This document shows, one piece after another, positions 24,220-32,894 of a stretch of DNA of 64,000 bases. Numbering within the stretch: position 1 is the first letter of the stretch; the number at the start of each line of letters is the position of its first letter. The translations under genes were made by a program, and so were the position numbers. Source of the DNA: Micromonospora violae (lineage in GTDB: Bacteria > Actinomycetota > Actinomycetes > Mycobacteriales > Micromonosporaceae); NCBI RefSeq assembly GCF_004217135.1, contig NZ_SHKK01000001.1, forward strand, positions 5,518,001 to 5,582,000. The letters run 5' to 3'. The notes under the pieces are model-generated. The model did no database searches. It was not told the DNA's origin and worked only from the letters and a program-made list of their open reading frames with translations.

Positions 24220-25008
24220 ATGGGCGGGCCACTGGTCTTCGCGCACCGCGGCGCCTCGTTCGACCTACCCGAGCACACCCTCGCCGCGTATTTGCGCGCT
24301 CTCGACGAGGGTGCGGACGGCCTGGAGTGTGACGTCCGGCTGACCCGGGACGGGCACCTGGTCTGCGTGCACGACCGACGACTCGACCGCACCAGCAACG
24401 GTCGCGGTCTGGTCAGCGCGCGTACGCTCGCCGAGTTGGACGCCCTCGACTTCGGCTCCTGGCACCCGGGCAGCGCGTCGGACGGCGACCTGCCGCCGGA
24501 CGACTCGCACACCCGGCTGTTGACCCTGGCCCGGCTGCTGGACGCGGTGCTCGCGGCGGGCCGGCCGGTCCGGCTGCTGGTCGAGACGAAGCACCCGTCC
24601 CGCTACGGCTCGAACGTGGAACGGCGGCTGGTAAGGCTGCTGCGCCAGTACGGGCTGGCCGACCCCGGCCCGGACGACCCGGTGCAGGTGACCGTCATGT
24701 CGTTCTCCCCGCTGGCGGTCCGTCGGGTCCGCGAGTTGGCCCCGACGCTGCCCACCGTGCTGCTGCTGGAGGTGTTGCCGCGCTGGCTGCGGTTGGGCCG
24801 GCTGCCGTTCGGCACCCGGATCGCCGGGCCGGGCATCGGCCTGGTCCGGGCCCGCCCGCAGCTGCTGCCCGCCCTGCGCGCGGCCGGCAACCAGGTGTAC
24901 GTCTGGACGGTCAACGAACCGATCGACCTGGAACTGGTGCTGGCCGCCGGGGTGGACGGGATCATCACCGACCGGCCGGCGTACGCCCTCGCCCGGTTGG
25001 ACCGCTGA
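24220..25008 (+). CDS. Glycerophosphodiester phosphodiesterase
   Basis: A 262-residue GDPD-family TIM barrel. FAHRGASFDLPEHTLAAY, GLECDVRLTRDGHLVCVHD and VETKHP hold the catalytic histidines and the metal-binding E-X-D. The closing VYVWTVNEP and GVDGIITDRP are typical. It hydrolyses glycerophosphodiesters to glycerol-phosphate and an alcohol. There is no signal peptide, so it is probably cytoplasmic and recycles lipid headgroups. Confidence 0.93.
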   Translation: MGGPLVFAHRGASFDLPEHTLAAYLRALDEGADGLECDVRLTRDGHLVCVHDRRLDRTSNGRGLVSARTLAELDALDFGSWHPGSASDGDLPPDDSHTRLLTLARLLDAVLAAGRPVRLLVETKHPSRYGSNVERRLVRLLRQYGLADPGPDDPVQVTVMSFSPLAVRRVRELAPTLPTVLLLEVLPRWLRLGRLPFGTRIAGPGIGLVRARPQLLPALRAAGNQVYVWTVNEPIDLELVLAAGVDGIITDRPAYALARLDR

Positions 25009-25063
25009 CCCCATCGGCCGGGCAGGGGTGCCCAAAACCGGGTCGGCGGGGCAGACTCGGCAC

Positions 25064-26518
25064 ATGCCGGAGCGTATCGATTTCCCCGCTCTCCTCGCCG
25101 GCCACACCGTCGTGATCGAGATGATCAACTCTGGGGACGCCGGCCTGCCGGTCCTCACCCAACTGCTCCGGGTGGCCCAGCCGGCGCTCGGCGCGGCCGG
25201 GATGGCGTTCGTCGAGTTCGGTCCGACCGGCGGACGCGTGATCGCCGCGACCGGCGCGGCGGAGTGGGCCCTCGGTCGACCGTTGGCGGTCGACGACCCG
25301 GACACCGTCTGCCTGCTCTCCGGGCCACGGGTGACCCAGGTGCGGGTGGGTGACCTCAACGGCAAGCTGGCCGCCGAACTGGCCGGCAGCGGCCTACGCC
25401 GCATGGCGGTCTCCCGGGCCGAGATCGGCGGGCACACCGTCGGCAGCCTGCACGCGCTCTATCCGGGCGATGAGGAGCCGGGGGCCGAGCAGCAGGGGGT
25501 GGTCGGCTACCTCGCGTCCTGCGTCGCGCACATGTACGGCGACCAGAGCGGCCTGCCGGTGCACGGCGACGGGCCGGTGGTGGCGGCCCTCGCCGACGGG
25601 CTGGCCGTCGTCGACCGGGACGAGCACGTGCGGCTCTGGAACCCGGCCGCCGCGCAGGTCACCGGCCGGACGGTCGAGCAGGCGCTGAGCCGCCCGTTGC
25701 CGTTCCCACTGCCGCCCTCCGGGCAGGTTCGGGACCACCGGATGCCGGACGGCCGCTGGTTGCGGATCACCTCCGGGGATCTGCCCGGGCCGGGCACGTT
25801 GCGGGTGGTCACCTTCCGCGACATCACCGACCAGCAGCGCCGCGACCACGACCGGGAGCTGTTCGTCGCGGTGACCAGCCACGAGCTGCGCACCCCGGTC
25901 ACCGTCATCAAGGGGTACGCGGACACCCTCACCGACCACTGGGAGTCGCTGACCGATGGTGATCGACGGCAGGCGGCCCGGGTGATCGGGCAACGCGCCA
26001 ACGAGCTGGCCCGGTTGGTCGACCGTCTCCTCAGCTCCGCGGCCGAGGTGGGCCCGGGCGACGACCCGCCCATGCCGTTCGACCTCGGCGAGGCGCTGCG
26101 CGCCGCTGTCGTGGACCTGCCGGCGGAGCTGCGCCGCCGGCTGGTGCTCCGCCTCCCGGGCGATCTGCCCAAGGCGCTCGGCCACCGGCCCAGCCTGGCC
26201 ACCGTGCTGACCGAGTTGACCACCAACGCCGGTAAGTACTCGGCACCGGACTCGGCCATCGAGATCACCGCCTCGGGCGACGGTCAACTGGTGGCGTTCC
26301 GGGTCAGCGACCAGGGCATCGGCATCCGACCCGAGCACGTGGAACGGGCGTTCGACCGGTTCTGGCAGGGCGAGTCCGGCGACCGTCGCGGTTACCCCGG
26401 GGCGGGGCTCGGCCTCTATCTCGTCCGCCGGATCGTTGAACAACAGAATGGATGGGTATCCCTACGTCCGAGGGTCGGCGGCGGTACGGTCGCAGAGGTG
26501 CGGCTACCACGCGGTTGA
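25064..26518 (+). CDS. PAS-domain sensor histidine kinase (orphan)
   Basis: A 484-residue soluble kinase. A GAF-like N-terminal region (about 1-160) is followed by a PAS domain (about 170-255), the phospho-acceptor motif VTSHELRTPVTVIKGY, and an ATPase domain with LTTNAGKYS, VSDQGIGI and GAGLGLYLV. No membrane segment or response regulator is nearby. ATG 25064 is chosen because the upstream in-frame extension has no family resemblance. The next gene, 16 bp on, is an RsbW-like ATPase, so the pair may work together. Confidence 0.9.
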   Translation: MPERIDFPALLAGHTVVIEMINSGDAGLPVLTQLLRVAQPALGAAGMAFVEFGPTGGRVIAATGAAEWALGRPLAVDDPDTVCLLSGPRVTQVRVGDLNGKLAAELAGSGLRRMAVSRAEIGGHTVGSLHALYPGDEEPGAEQQGVVGYLASCVAHMYGDQSGLPVHGDGPVVAALADGLAVVDRDEHVRLWNPAAAQVTGRTVEQALSRPLPFPLPPSGQVRDHRMPDGRWLRITSGDLPGPGTLRVVTFRDITDQQRRDHDRELFVAVTSHELRTPVTVIKGYADTLTDHWESLTDGDRRQAARVIGQRANELARLVDRLLSSAAEVGPGDDPPMPFDLGEALRAAVVDLPAELRRRLVLRLPGDLPKALGHRPSLATVLTELTTNAGKYSAPDSAIEITASGDGQLVAFRVSDQGIGIRPEHVERAFDRFWQGESGDRRGYPGAGLGLYLVRRIVEQQNGWVSLRPRVGGGTVAEVRLPRG

Positions 26519-26534
26519 CCAAGGGTGGCGCGAC

Positions 26535-27005
26535 GTGGAGGCGACGGTGGCAGCGGCAACGGCGGCGAGGGATCGAGCCTGGTGCGTGGTGGTTCCCCAC
26601 CACCCGGGCGGGGCACGGCTGGCCCGTCACCGGCTCGCCGCTGAGCTGGCGGACGTCGTACCCCCGATGCTCCTCGCGGACCTGATCGCGGTCCTCGCGG
26701 AGCTGGTGGGCAACGCGGTGCGGCACGCGCGGCCTCTGCCCGGCGGCGTGATCCGGGTCGCCTGGCGGCTGCGGCCCTCGGCCGACGGCGCGCTGATCCA
26801 GCTGTGCGTCACCGATGGCGGTGGCGCGCGCACCGGGCCACGGCTCCGGACGGCCAGCCCGGACGCGGCGGACGGGCGCGGGCTGCACATCGTGGCCGGC
26901 CTGGCCAGCCGCTGGGGGGTCGAGCAGGACGGCATGGGCCAGCGCGTCTGGGCGGAGTTCGACCCGGTGCCGGCACCCCGACCCGACCTGGTGCGGGCGG
27001 GCTGA
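26535..27005 (+). CDS. RsbW/SpoIIAB-like ATP-binding protein
   Basis: A 156-residue stand-alone HATPase domain: ELVGNAVRHARP is the N box, VTDGGG the G1 box and DGRGLHIVAGLASRWG the G2 region, close to the anti-sigma/anti-anti-sigma kinases of actinobacteria. These phosphorylate an antagonist or bind a sigma factor. No sigma factor or STAS protein is adjacent. GTG 26535 is used; GTG 26550, after GGAGG, is an alternative. Confidence 0.8.
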   Translation: MEATVAAATAARDRAWCVVVPHHPGGARLARHRLAAELADVVPPMLLADLIAVLAELVGNAVRHARPLPGGVIRVAWRLRPSADGALIQLCVTDGGGARTGPRLRTASPDAADGRGLHIVAGLASRWGVEQDGMGQRVWAEFDPVPAPRPDLVRAG

Positions 27006-27050
27006 GTACGGGTCGGGCGGGTCCCGGCCACGGCGAGCCGCCCGGGGCTC

Positions 27051-27056
27051 TAGGCT
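27051..27056 (+). promoter_or_regulatory. -10 box (TAGGCT), likely leaderless DUF5926 transcript
   Basis: TAGGCT ends 8 nt before the GTG at 27065. Confidence 0.45.
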
Positions 27057-27064
27057 GTGACGCC

Positions 27065-27952
27065 GTGAGCAAGCGTCGAAAGAGCCAGCGCACCGCCGCC
27101 GACACCACCCCCCGCCGCGACAAGGTGCGGGACGTCTTCGTGCCGCGTCCGTTCGACGGGCTGGCCGACGAGTCCGAGTGGATCGCCCTGCGCGAGTTGG
27201 TGCCCGCCGCCTCCGCCCCACTGCGGCTGGTACCCGCCCTGGTCGAGGAGTTCGGTGACCGGGAGGCGACGCTCGCCACGGTGCTGCCGATGGCCGCCCC
27301 GGCGATCACCAAGCCGGACGGCCGCGTGCTCATCGGTCTCCAGCGGCATCAGCAGTCCGGCGACGTCTCCCGGGATCTGGCCGACGCGTTGCTCAGCGCG
27401 CTGCGCACCGAGCCGGGCGGTCAGGTTGCGGTGGCGCCGCTGCCCGGCCCCGGGCCCCGCCTACAGGACATCCTCGTTGACGGTCCGCTCGACATCACCA
27501 TGCACGACGGTTTCGACTTCTGGCTCGACCCCGGGGCCGCCGACGATCCGACCGTCCAGGCGTCGCTGGAGCGGGCCAACGCGGCCATCTACCCGACGGT
27601 GCGGCTGAGCGCGGCGAAGGCCGCGTACTGGTGTCAGGTCCCGGAGAAGGCCCACGTGCGCTGGGTGCTGCCGGACGACGAGGACGCCGCCCTCGACGCG
27701 CTGGCCCGACTCGGCGCGGCCGGCACGCTGACGCTCGGCGAGCAGACCAAGTTCGCCGGCATGTTCCGCGCGCACGGTCGACTGGTGCCGGTCTGGGACC
27801 TGCCGGAGGAGACCCCGGCTGCCGAGTGGGAGGAGCCGGTGGCGCAGTTCGCCAAGCGGTACGCGGAGGCGCTCGCCGTCACCGAGCCTCTCGACGCCGC
27901 CGGCCGTCGGGCCCGGCAGGGGCTGCTCGGCCGCCAGCTCACCCTGCGCTGA
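27065..27952 (+). CDS. DUF5926-family protein
   Basis: A 295-residue soluble protein found across actinobacteria. The basic start MSKRRKSQRT, the DVFVPRPFDGLADE stretch and GEQTKFAGMFRAHGRLVPVWDLP mark the DUF5926 family; its role is unknown. GTG 27065 is chosen because the upstream frame overlaps the RsbW-like gene and is composition-driven. It converges with arcA. Confidence 0.82.
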   Translation: MSKRRKSQRTAADTTPRRDKVRDVFVPRPFDGLADESEWIALRELVPAASAPLRLVPALVEEFGDREATLATVLPMAAPAITKPDGRVLIGLQRHQQSGDVSRDLADALLSALRTEPGGQVAVAPLPGPGPRLQDILVDGPLDITMHDGFDFWLDPGAADDPTVQASLERANAAIYPTVRLSAAKAAYWCQVPEKAHVRWVLPDDEDAALDALARLGAAGTLTLGEQTKFAGMFRAHGRLVPVWDLPEETPAAEWEEPVAQFAKRYAEALAVTEPLDAAGRRARQGLLGRQLTLR

Positions 27953-27957
27953 GCCGG

Positions 27958-27982
27958 GTCGCCGGCCCGCTCACCCGGCGAC
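27958..27982. terminator. Possible hairpin between DUF5926 and arcA
   Basis: GTCGCCGG (27958-27965) and CCGGCGAC (27975-27982) form an 8-bp stem with a 9-nt loop. It overlaps the last codons of arcA, so it could serve both convergent genes. Confidence 0.35.
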
Positions 27983-29188
27983 GGGGAGCGGGTCGCGGGT
28001 GATCGGGCAGGACATGCAGCGCGGTCCGCCCCGGCCGGAGCCCAGCTCCGAGCCGGCAATCGGGATCACCTCGATGCCGGCCCGCTCCAGCTGGGCGTTG
28101 GTCTCGGTGTTGCGCTCGTAGCCGACGCAGAGTCGGGGGGCCAGCGCGAGCGTGTTGTTGCCGTCATCCCACTGCTCGCGTTCCGCGGTGACCGGATCCA
28201 GCCCGGTGTCGATGACCCGGAGCAGGTCGAGGTCCATCGCGTCGGCGGCGGCCCGCAGGAACGGGGCCGGCCCGTCCACCCGCGGGTCCTCGCCGTCCGC
28301 GCCGGCGATCACCGTGTACGCGGACAGGCTGCTCGCGATGTTGGGATACATCAGCACGGCGTCCACGTCGACCATCGTGCAGACGGTGTCGAGGTGCATG
28401 GTGGCGCGCTTCTGGGCGATCGGCACCACCAGGATGGTGTGGGCCAGGCCGGCGGCGAAGACCTGCCGGCCGAGGCGCTCGGCCCCGGCCGGTGTGGTCC
28501 GCTCGCCCACCCCGACCGCCAGCACCCCGGGGGCGAGCAGCAGCACGTCCCCGCCCTCCAGGTGCTCCAGGTGCGGGCGGTAGACGAACTCGGTGCCGGC
28601 GAACCGGGGGTGGTGGCGGTAGATGGCGTCGGTCAGGGTGGTCTCCCGGCGGCGGGCCGGCATGGCCAGGCTGGTGACACCGACCCGGTCGCCGATCCAC
28701 AGCGACGAGTCGCGGGTGAACAGCAGGTTGGGCAACGGATCGATGACAAAATCCTGTCGGTCCATCAGCGTGTAGACCAGTCCGCCCGGTCGCTCCGAGC
28801 TGATCCGCAGCTCCTCGTGGGCCAGCCCGGCGGTGAGCACGTCGGCCAGCGCGGCCGGGTCCAGGTAGGAGAGGTGATCGGCGACGCGGGCGCGCAGCGT
28901 GTCGCCGAGCCGTCGGGAACGCAGCACCTCCTCGGTGAGTTCGGCGCGGGCGTCCGCGACGGCCAGCGTCTCGGCCAGCAGGGTGGCCAGGTAGAGCACC
29001 TCGACGCCGCGCTCGCGCAGGGCGGCGGCGAACGCGTCGTGCTCCTCCTGGGCGCGCCCCACCCAGGGGATCGCGTCGAACAGGAGCGAGTCGTTGTTGC
29101 GGGGGGTGAGCCGGGCCAGTTCGGGGCCGGGCCGGTGCAGCAGTACGGTGCCGAGCCGCCCGACTTCACTGTCGACGTAGTGGGTCAC
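27971..29188 (-). CDS. arcA: Arginine deiminase
   Basis: A 405-residue guanidine-modifying enzyme that turns arginine into citrulline and ammonia. The signatures are [31 protein letters not shown] (catalytic histidine) and the C-terminal [11 protein letters not shown] with the catalytic cysteine. Family length and start fit ([15 protein letters not shown] 29188). No arcB, arcC or arginine/ornithine exchanger is adjacent, so a full energy-yielding arginine pathway would need distant genes. The palindrome at 29232-29262 lies just upstream of its promoter. Confidence 0.95.
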   Translation of the reverse strand: MTHYVDSEVGRLGTVLLHRPGPELARLTPRNNDSLLFDAIPWVGRAQEEHDAFAAALRERGVEVLYLATLLAETLAVADARAELTEEVLRSRRLGDTLRARVADHLSYLDPAALADVLTAGLAHEELRISSERPGGLVYTLMDRQDFVIDPLPNLLFTRDSSLWIGDRVGVTSLAMPARRRETTLTDAIYRHHPRFAGTEFVYRPHLEHLEGGDVLLLAPGVLAVGVGERTTPAGAERLGRQVFAAGLAHTILVVPIAQKRATMHLDTVCTMVDVDAVLMYPNIASSLSAYTVIAGADGEDPRVDGPAPFLRAAADAMDLDLLRVIDTGLDPVTAEREQWDDGNNTLALAPRLCVGYERNTETNAQLERAGIEVIPIAGSELGSGRGGPRCMSCPITRDPLPVAG

Positions 29189-29194
29189 TCCCGC

Positions 29195-29200
29195 AGCGTA
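29195..29200 (-). promoter_or_regulatory. -10 box (TACGCT), likely leaderless arcA transcript
   Basis: On the minus strand TACGCT ends 6 nt before the GTG at 29188. The palindrome 29232-29262 would fall about 30 bp upstream of this box. Confidence 0.45.
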
Positions 29201-29231
29201 GGGCAGGGTTTAGCGGCATCCGAGAAAAAGA

Positions 29232-29262
29232 ACTGTGGATGAATATGGCATTCATCCACAGT
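29232..29262. promoter_or_regulatory. Perfect 13-bp palindrome between arcA and a divergent gene
   Basis: ACTGTGGATGAAT (29232-29244) is repeated in reverse complement at 29250-29262 with a 5-nt spacer. The core TGAAT-N5-ATTCA is close to an ArgR box (TGAAT-N4-ATTCA). The outer parts, read outward-in, are two facing TCATCCACA sequences that also fit a relaxed DnaA box. It is probably an operator for one or both divergent genes. Confidence 0.55.
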
Positions 29263-29352
29263 CACTCCGGCGCTCCGGCTTGCCGAACACCGGTAGTGGC
29301 AACGTAGGGTAGTGAGGACATAACTTCGAGGGACCTTTTGCCGGAGGTCGCG

Positions 29353-30090
29353 ATGACTGTCTTTCCCGCACGACGAGCCGTACCGTCCGCTCGGGCACTG
29401 CCGCCCGTCGCGGTGCCCCACCCTCGCGTCGAGGCGCCAGGGGTTCTCGATCCGGTCCGTCCGACACCGCTCGAATGGGCCCGCCGTCGTCGGGCCGAGC
29501 GGGGTGCGCGCCGCCTGGAGGCGGCCGGGGCGCGGGCGTTGGGCCAACTCGACCACCTCGGGCCTTCCTGGCACGTGATCGAGTGGCCCCGCACCGACGT
29601 GACAGACGTCCTCGACCGCGGTCAGGACGAGCGAGCCGGGTTCCTCGCCATCGGGCCGAGCGGCCTCTTCGCCGTGACCATCGCCGACCACGGCCGGGCC
29701 AGGGTGCTCGTCGCCGGAGACGTGGTGCAGATCAACGGCAAGCGTCCCCCGTACGTGGCCGAGTCCCGCCGGGACGCCAAGCGGGCCAGCAAGGCCCTCT
29801 CCGACGCGGTCGGGCTGCCCGTTCCGGTGACGCCGGTGCTGACCTTCGTCGGCTCCGGCGTGATCAGCGTCTACGGCCTTCCCAAGGACTGCCTGATGGC
29901 CACCCACCGGGAACTGGACCGGCTGCTCGTGGCCGGTGGCAGCCGGATCAGCCCGGCCACCGCCGAGAAGCTTTCCCGGGTCGCGCAGCACCCCGGCACC
30001 TGGCTGAACGGCACTTACCGTCCAACTGCCGACTACCGGTGGTACGACGAGGGCCGAACGGCCGCTGACAAGCCGGCCCACCGCCGGTAA
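29353..30090 (+). CDS. Nuclease-related (NERD-like) protein, predicted
   Basis: A 245-residue soluble protein. The middle has a hydrophobic strand, D-R-G-Q-D-E-R-A-G-F-L-A-I-G-P-S-G-L-F-A-V, then ESRRDAKRASKAL, an arrangement like the NERD domain (a divergent PD-(D/E)XK fold). The catalytic acidic residues are not clear. The N-terminal 40 residues are basic and proline-rich. ATG 29353 is 5 nt after GGAGG. Function unknown; a nucleic-acid role is a guess. Confidence 0.6.
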   Translation: MTVFPARRAVPSARALPPVAVPHPRVEAPGVLDPVRPTPLEWARRRRAERGARRLEAAGARALGQLDHLGPSWHVIEWPRTDVTDVLDRGQDERAGFLAIGPSGLFAVTIADHGRARVLVAGDVVQINGKRPPYVAESRRDAKRASKALSDAVGLPVPVTPVLTFVGSGVISVYGLPKDCLMATHRELDRLLVAGGSRISPATAEKLSRVAQHPGTWLNGTYRPTADYRWYDEGRTAADKPAHRR

Positions 30091-30255
30091 CGTCACCGGC
30101 GACGCCACGCGGCTCCGGTCCCCCCACCTCACCGGTCCCCGCGCCGTCACCGGTCGCCCCGGTTAACGCCGAGCGGCCCGGTGACCCGGTGCGCTCGGTG
30201 ATTCCGTCGGCGACCCGCTAGCGTGGACAGTCGATCGGTGCACATAGGAGGCGCG

Positions 30256-30714
30256 GTGGCCCACGTCGAACTTTCGCTCTCGGAAGCGTTCGTGCCGGCG
30301 GCGCGGGCCTCGACAGAGCCGGAGTCCGACAACGTCGGCCAATGGTCGTCGACAGTCTCCCGGGCCGACGAACCGTGTCTGCTGATCGACGCCGACACCC
30401 GGGTGGTGGCGATCTCCACGGCCGGCTGCGAGTTGCTCTGCCTCGGTGAACCGGACCGGCTGATCGGGCGGCCACTCCTCGACGGCGGGCTACGCCTGCT
30501 CGACTTCACCGCCAACCGGGGCGAGCTGACCGAAGCCGAGATCGACAAGATCCCACCCCTGTTGGCGCTCTCCTCCGGCCGACTCGCCCGAGGGCTGCTC
30601 CGGGTGCAGGCCGCCTCGCCGAACAGCTCCGACGCGACAGTCGACGCGATCTCCACCCCGGTGCTCACCGACGGCTCGGTCGCCGGCTCACTCACCTTCT
30701 TCTCCGAGGTCTGA
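30256..30714 (+). CDS. Small PAS-like domain protein
   Basis: A 152-residue protein. CLLIDADTRVVAISTAGCELLCLGEP looks like the start of a PAS fold, split by a loop before LLDGGLRLLDF, and SVAGSLTFFSEV at the end is a typical last PAS strand. No output domain is present, so it may sense something and act through a partner. GTG 30256 is 5 nt after GGAGG. It has no clear operon partner. Confidence 0.7.
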   Translation: MAHVELSLSEAFVPAARASTEPESDNVGQWSSTVSRADEPCLLIDADTRVVAISTAGCELLCLGEPDRLIGRPLLDGGLRLLDFTANRGELTEAEIDKIPPLLALSSGRLARGLLRVQAASPNSSDATVDAISTPVLTDGSVAGSLTFFSEV

Positions 30715-30777
30715 CCTGCGGCTGGGTGTGTCCCGCACCGCTCGCGGCGTTACCGGGGCGGGCCCACGGAAAAGCCG

Positions 30778-30783
30778 TAGGGT
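30778..30783 (+). promoter_or_regulatory. -10 box (TAGGGT), likely leaderless ACT-protein transcript
   Basis: TAGGGT ends 6 nt before the ATG at 30790. Confidence 0.4.
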
Positions 30784-30789
30784 GCCCTC

Positions 30790-31179
30790 ATGCTCGATAT
30801 CGCTCTGCTGCCGGGGGAATACGCTGTGTGCCGGTTGGCCGCCGGGGCCACCCTGCCATACGCGCTGTCGAGCGGGCTACGCGACGCCGACGTGGTGACG
30901 GTGAGCTGGACCTCCGACGGGATCTCCGTGATCTGCCCGACCGACCGGGCGCCGGCGCAGGCCGTGATGGAGACGACCTGGCGTTGTCTGCGGGTCACCG
31001 CCCCGGCGGCGTTGGCCGGCACCGGCAGCCTGGCCGCGCTCGTCGACCCACTCGCCGAGGCGCGGGTCAGCACCGTCACCTTCTCCACCTTCGACACCGA
31101 CTACCTGCTGGTACCGACCGTCCGGCTGACCGAGGGCACGACCGCGCTCCAGCGCGCCGGGCACCGCGTCACCGGCTGA
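30790..31179 (+). CDS. ACT-domain protein (CASTOR-like)
   Basis: A 129-residue protein with two ACT-like halves. LPGEYAVCRLAAGA and WTSDGISVICP in the first, and VSTVTFSTFDTDYLLVP in the second, match the small CASTOR/ACT regulator family that binds amino acids. It lies about 1 kb before pheA, whose product also has an ACT domain, but they are not in one obvious operon. Confidence 0.75.
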   Translation: MLDIALLPGEYAVCRLAAGATLPYALSSGLRDADVVTVSWTSDGISVICPTDRAPAQAVMETTWRCLRVTAPAALAGTGSLAALVDPLAEARVSTVTFSTFDTDYLLVPTVRLTEGTTALQRAGHRVTG

Positions 31180-31264
31180 CCTTCACCCGATCAGCCGCTC
31201 ACCCTACGATGGGCTCGGCCACCCCCGGCCGCGACGAATTCCCCGATGTCCCGAGGATCGGCCA

Positions 31265-31882
31265 GTGCCGTTCACCCCACCCCACCCCGCGTCCCCCTCA
31301 CCGCGGGCGACGATCCACACCCCACCGGCGACGCCTGGCCGGGCAGTTGATCGCGTGCCGGCCCGGGCCGTCGCCCGACTGCTGCCGGTGGCGCTCGCCG
31401 TCGCGGTGCTGGCCGGCTGTGGCGCCCCACCCGGGCTGGGGGAGCCGACCGGCGTGCCCACCCACACCGCGACCCCGACGACGCCCGCCCCGAGCACCGC
31501 ACCGCCGACCCCGCCGGCCAGCGCACCGTATCCCGCCACGGTGACGCCCACCCCGGACGCCGGCTTGGTCGCCACGGCCTGCCGCAACGGGCCGACCGGG
31601 CAGCGGGTCCTGCAACTCTTACGCGGCCGGGCCGGTGTGCTGCCGGCGAACGTCCGCGTCCAGGTCCGCACCGGGCCGCTCTGCGCCGGCGACTGGCAGT
31701 TCACCGTGCTGGACGTGACCGGGCACGAGCAACTCCAGGTGATCACCCGGGGCAAACCCAGCGCCCCGACGCTGGTCACCGCCGGGACGGACGTCTGCAC
31801 CATCGAGGTACGCGCCACCAGCCCGGCCGGGATCCGCAGCCTCGCCTGCGACGCCGGCCCGGCCAACGGACCGGGTGCGTAG
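31265..31882 (+). CDS. Predicted lipoprotein
   Basis: A 205-residue protein with a lipobox VLAGC (C52), followed by a Thr/Pro-rich linker (about 53-95) and a small C-terminal domain with three cysteines (TACRNG, PLCAG, DVCTIE). The signal peptide would be long from GTG 31265; GTG 31355 gives a normal 22-residue signal and may be the true start. It is exported and lipid-anchored. The domain is not recognised. Its end overlaps the pheA -10 box. Confidence 0.75.
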   Translation: MPFTPPHPASPSPRATIHTPPATPGRAVDRVPARAVARLLPVALAVAVLAGCGAPPGLGEPTGVPTHTATPTTPAPSTAPPTPPASAPYPATVTPTPDAGLVATACRNGPTGQRVLQLLRGRAGVLPANVRVQVRTGPLCAGDWQFTVLDVTGHEQLQVITRGKPSAPTLVTAGTDVCTIEVRATSPAGIRSLACDAGPANGPGA

Positions 31883-31885
31883 GCT
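31880..31885 (+). promoter_or_regulatory. -10 box (TAGGCT), likely leaderless pheA transcript
   Basis: TAGGCT ends 7 nt before the ATG at 31893 and overlaps the stop codon of the lipoprotein gene. Confidence 0.45.
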
Positions 31886-31892
31886 GATCGGC

Positions 31893-32849
31893 ATGCCGGG
31901 AACACCGCCGACGCGTTTCGTCTACCTCGGGCCGGAGGGCACCTTCGCCGAGCAGGCCCTGCGCTCCGTACCCGCCGCCGAGCGCGGCACCCGTACGCCC
32001 GCTCGCAGTGTCGGAGAGGCACTGGACAGCGTCCGCGCCGGCGACGCCGACGCCGCGCTGGTGCCACTGGAGAACTCGATCGGCGGCGCGGTCGGCGTCA
32101 CGCTGGACGAGATGGCCGAGGGCGAACCACTGGTGATCACCCGCGAGGTGATCCTGTCGGTGGAGTTCGTCCTCGCCGCGCGGCCCGGCACCTCGCTGAG
32201 CTCGATCCGCACCGTGGCGGCCCACCCACAGGCGTCCACCCAGTGCCGAGGTTGGCTGCGTGACCACCTGCCCGACGCCGTGGTGGTCGACGTGCTCTCC
32301 AACGGCGCGGCCGCCGCCGGTGCCGGCACCGGCGAGTACGACGCGGCGATCTGCGCACCGATCGGGGCCTTGCGGCACCGACTCACCACCCTCGCCGACA
32401 AGATCGCCGACCACCCCGACGCGGTGACCCGGTTCGCGCTGGTGTCCCGCCCCGGGCCGCCACCACCGCCGACCGGTGACGACCTCACCTCGCTGGCGGT
32501 CTACATCGCCCACGACCGGGTTGGCGCGCTGCTGTCCGTGCTGATGGAGTTGGCCGTCCGTGGGGTCAACCTGACCCGGATCGAGTCCCGTCCGACCGGC
32601 GAGGCGCTGGGCCGCTACGTCTTCTTCCTGGACTGCACCGGCCACGTGGCCGACGTACGCCTCGGTGAGGCGTTGCAGGGGCTCCGCCGGGTCTGTGCCG
32701 ACGTCCGCTTCCTGGGCTCCTATCCCCGGCACCGGTGGGCCGAGGCGGCGGGCGAGCGCCCGGTGCCCGCGCCAGCGGGCCTCTCCGACGTGGACTACGC
32801 CGACGCGGCGGCCTGGCTGGCCCGACTTCGCACCGGCGAGTTGACCTGA
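31893..32849 (+). CDS. pheA: Prephenate dehydratase
   Basis: A 318-residue monofunctional enzyme that turns prephenate into phenylpyruvate on the phenylalanine route. The catalytic domain has FVYLGPEGTFAEQAL, VPLENSIGGAV and the T-R-F motif in DAVTRFALV. An ACT domain follows, with GVNLTRIESRPTG, which binds phenylalanine for feedback control. About 40 extra residues follow the ACT domain. ATG 31893 follows a leaderless-type promoter. No chorismate mutase is fused. Confidence 0.95.
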   Translation: MPGTPPTRFVYLGPEGTFAEQALRSVPAAERGTRTPARSVGEALDSVRAGDADAALVPLENSIGGAVGVTLDEMAEGEPLVITREVILSVEFVLAARPGTSLSSIRTVAAHPQASTQCRGWLRDHLPDAVVVDVLSNGAAAAGAGTGEYDAAICAPIGALRHRLTTLADKIADHPDAVTRFALVSRPGPPPPPTGDDLTSLAVYIAHDRVGALLSVLMELAVRGVNLTRIESRPTGEALGRYVFFLDCTGHVADVRLGEALQGLRRVCADVRFLGSYPRHRWAEAAGERPVPAPAGLSDVDYADAAAWLARLRTGELT

Positions 32850-32856
32850 TCAGGCC

Positions 32857-32882
32857 GGGCGCCCCGAAGATCAGGGGCGCCC
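32857..32882. terminator. Hairpin between convergent pheA and AIM24 genes
   Basis: GGGCGCCCC (32857-32865) and GGGGCGCCC (32874-32882) form a perfect 9-bp stem with an 8-nt loop, between two stop codons 45 bp apart. Confidence 0.65.
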
Positions 32883-32894
32883 GCGCCGCTGCGG

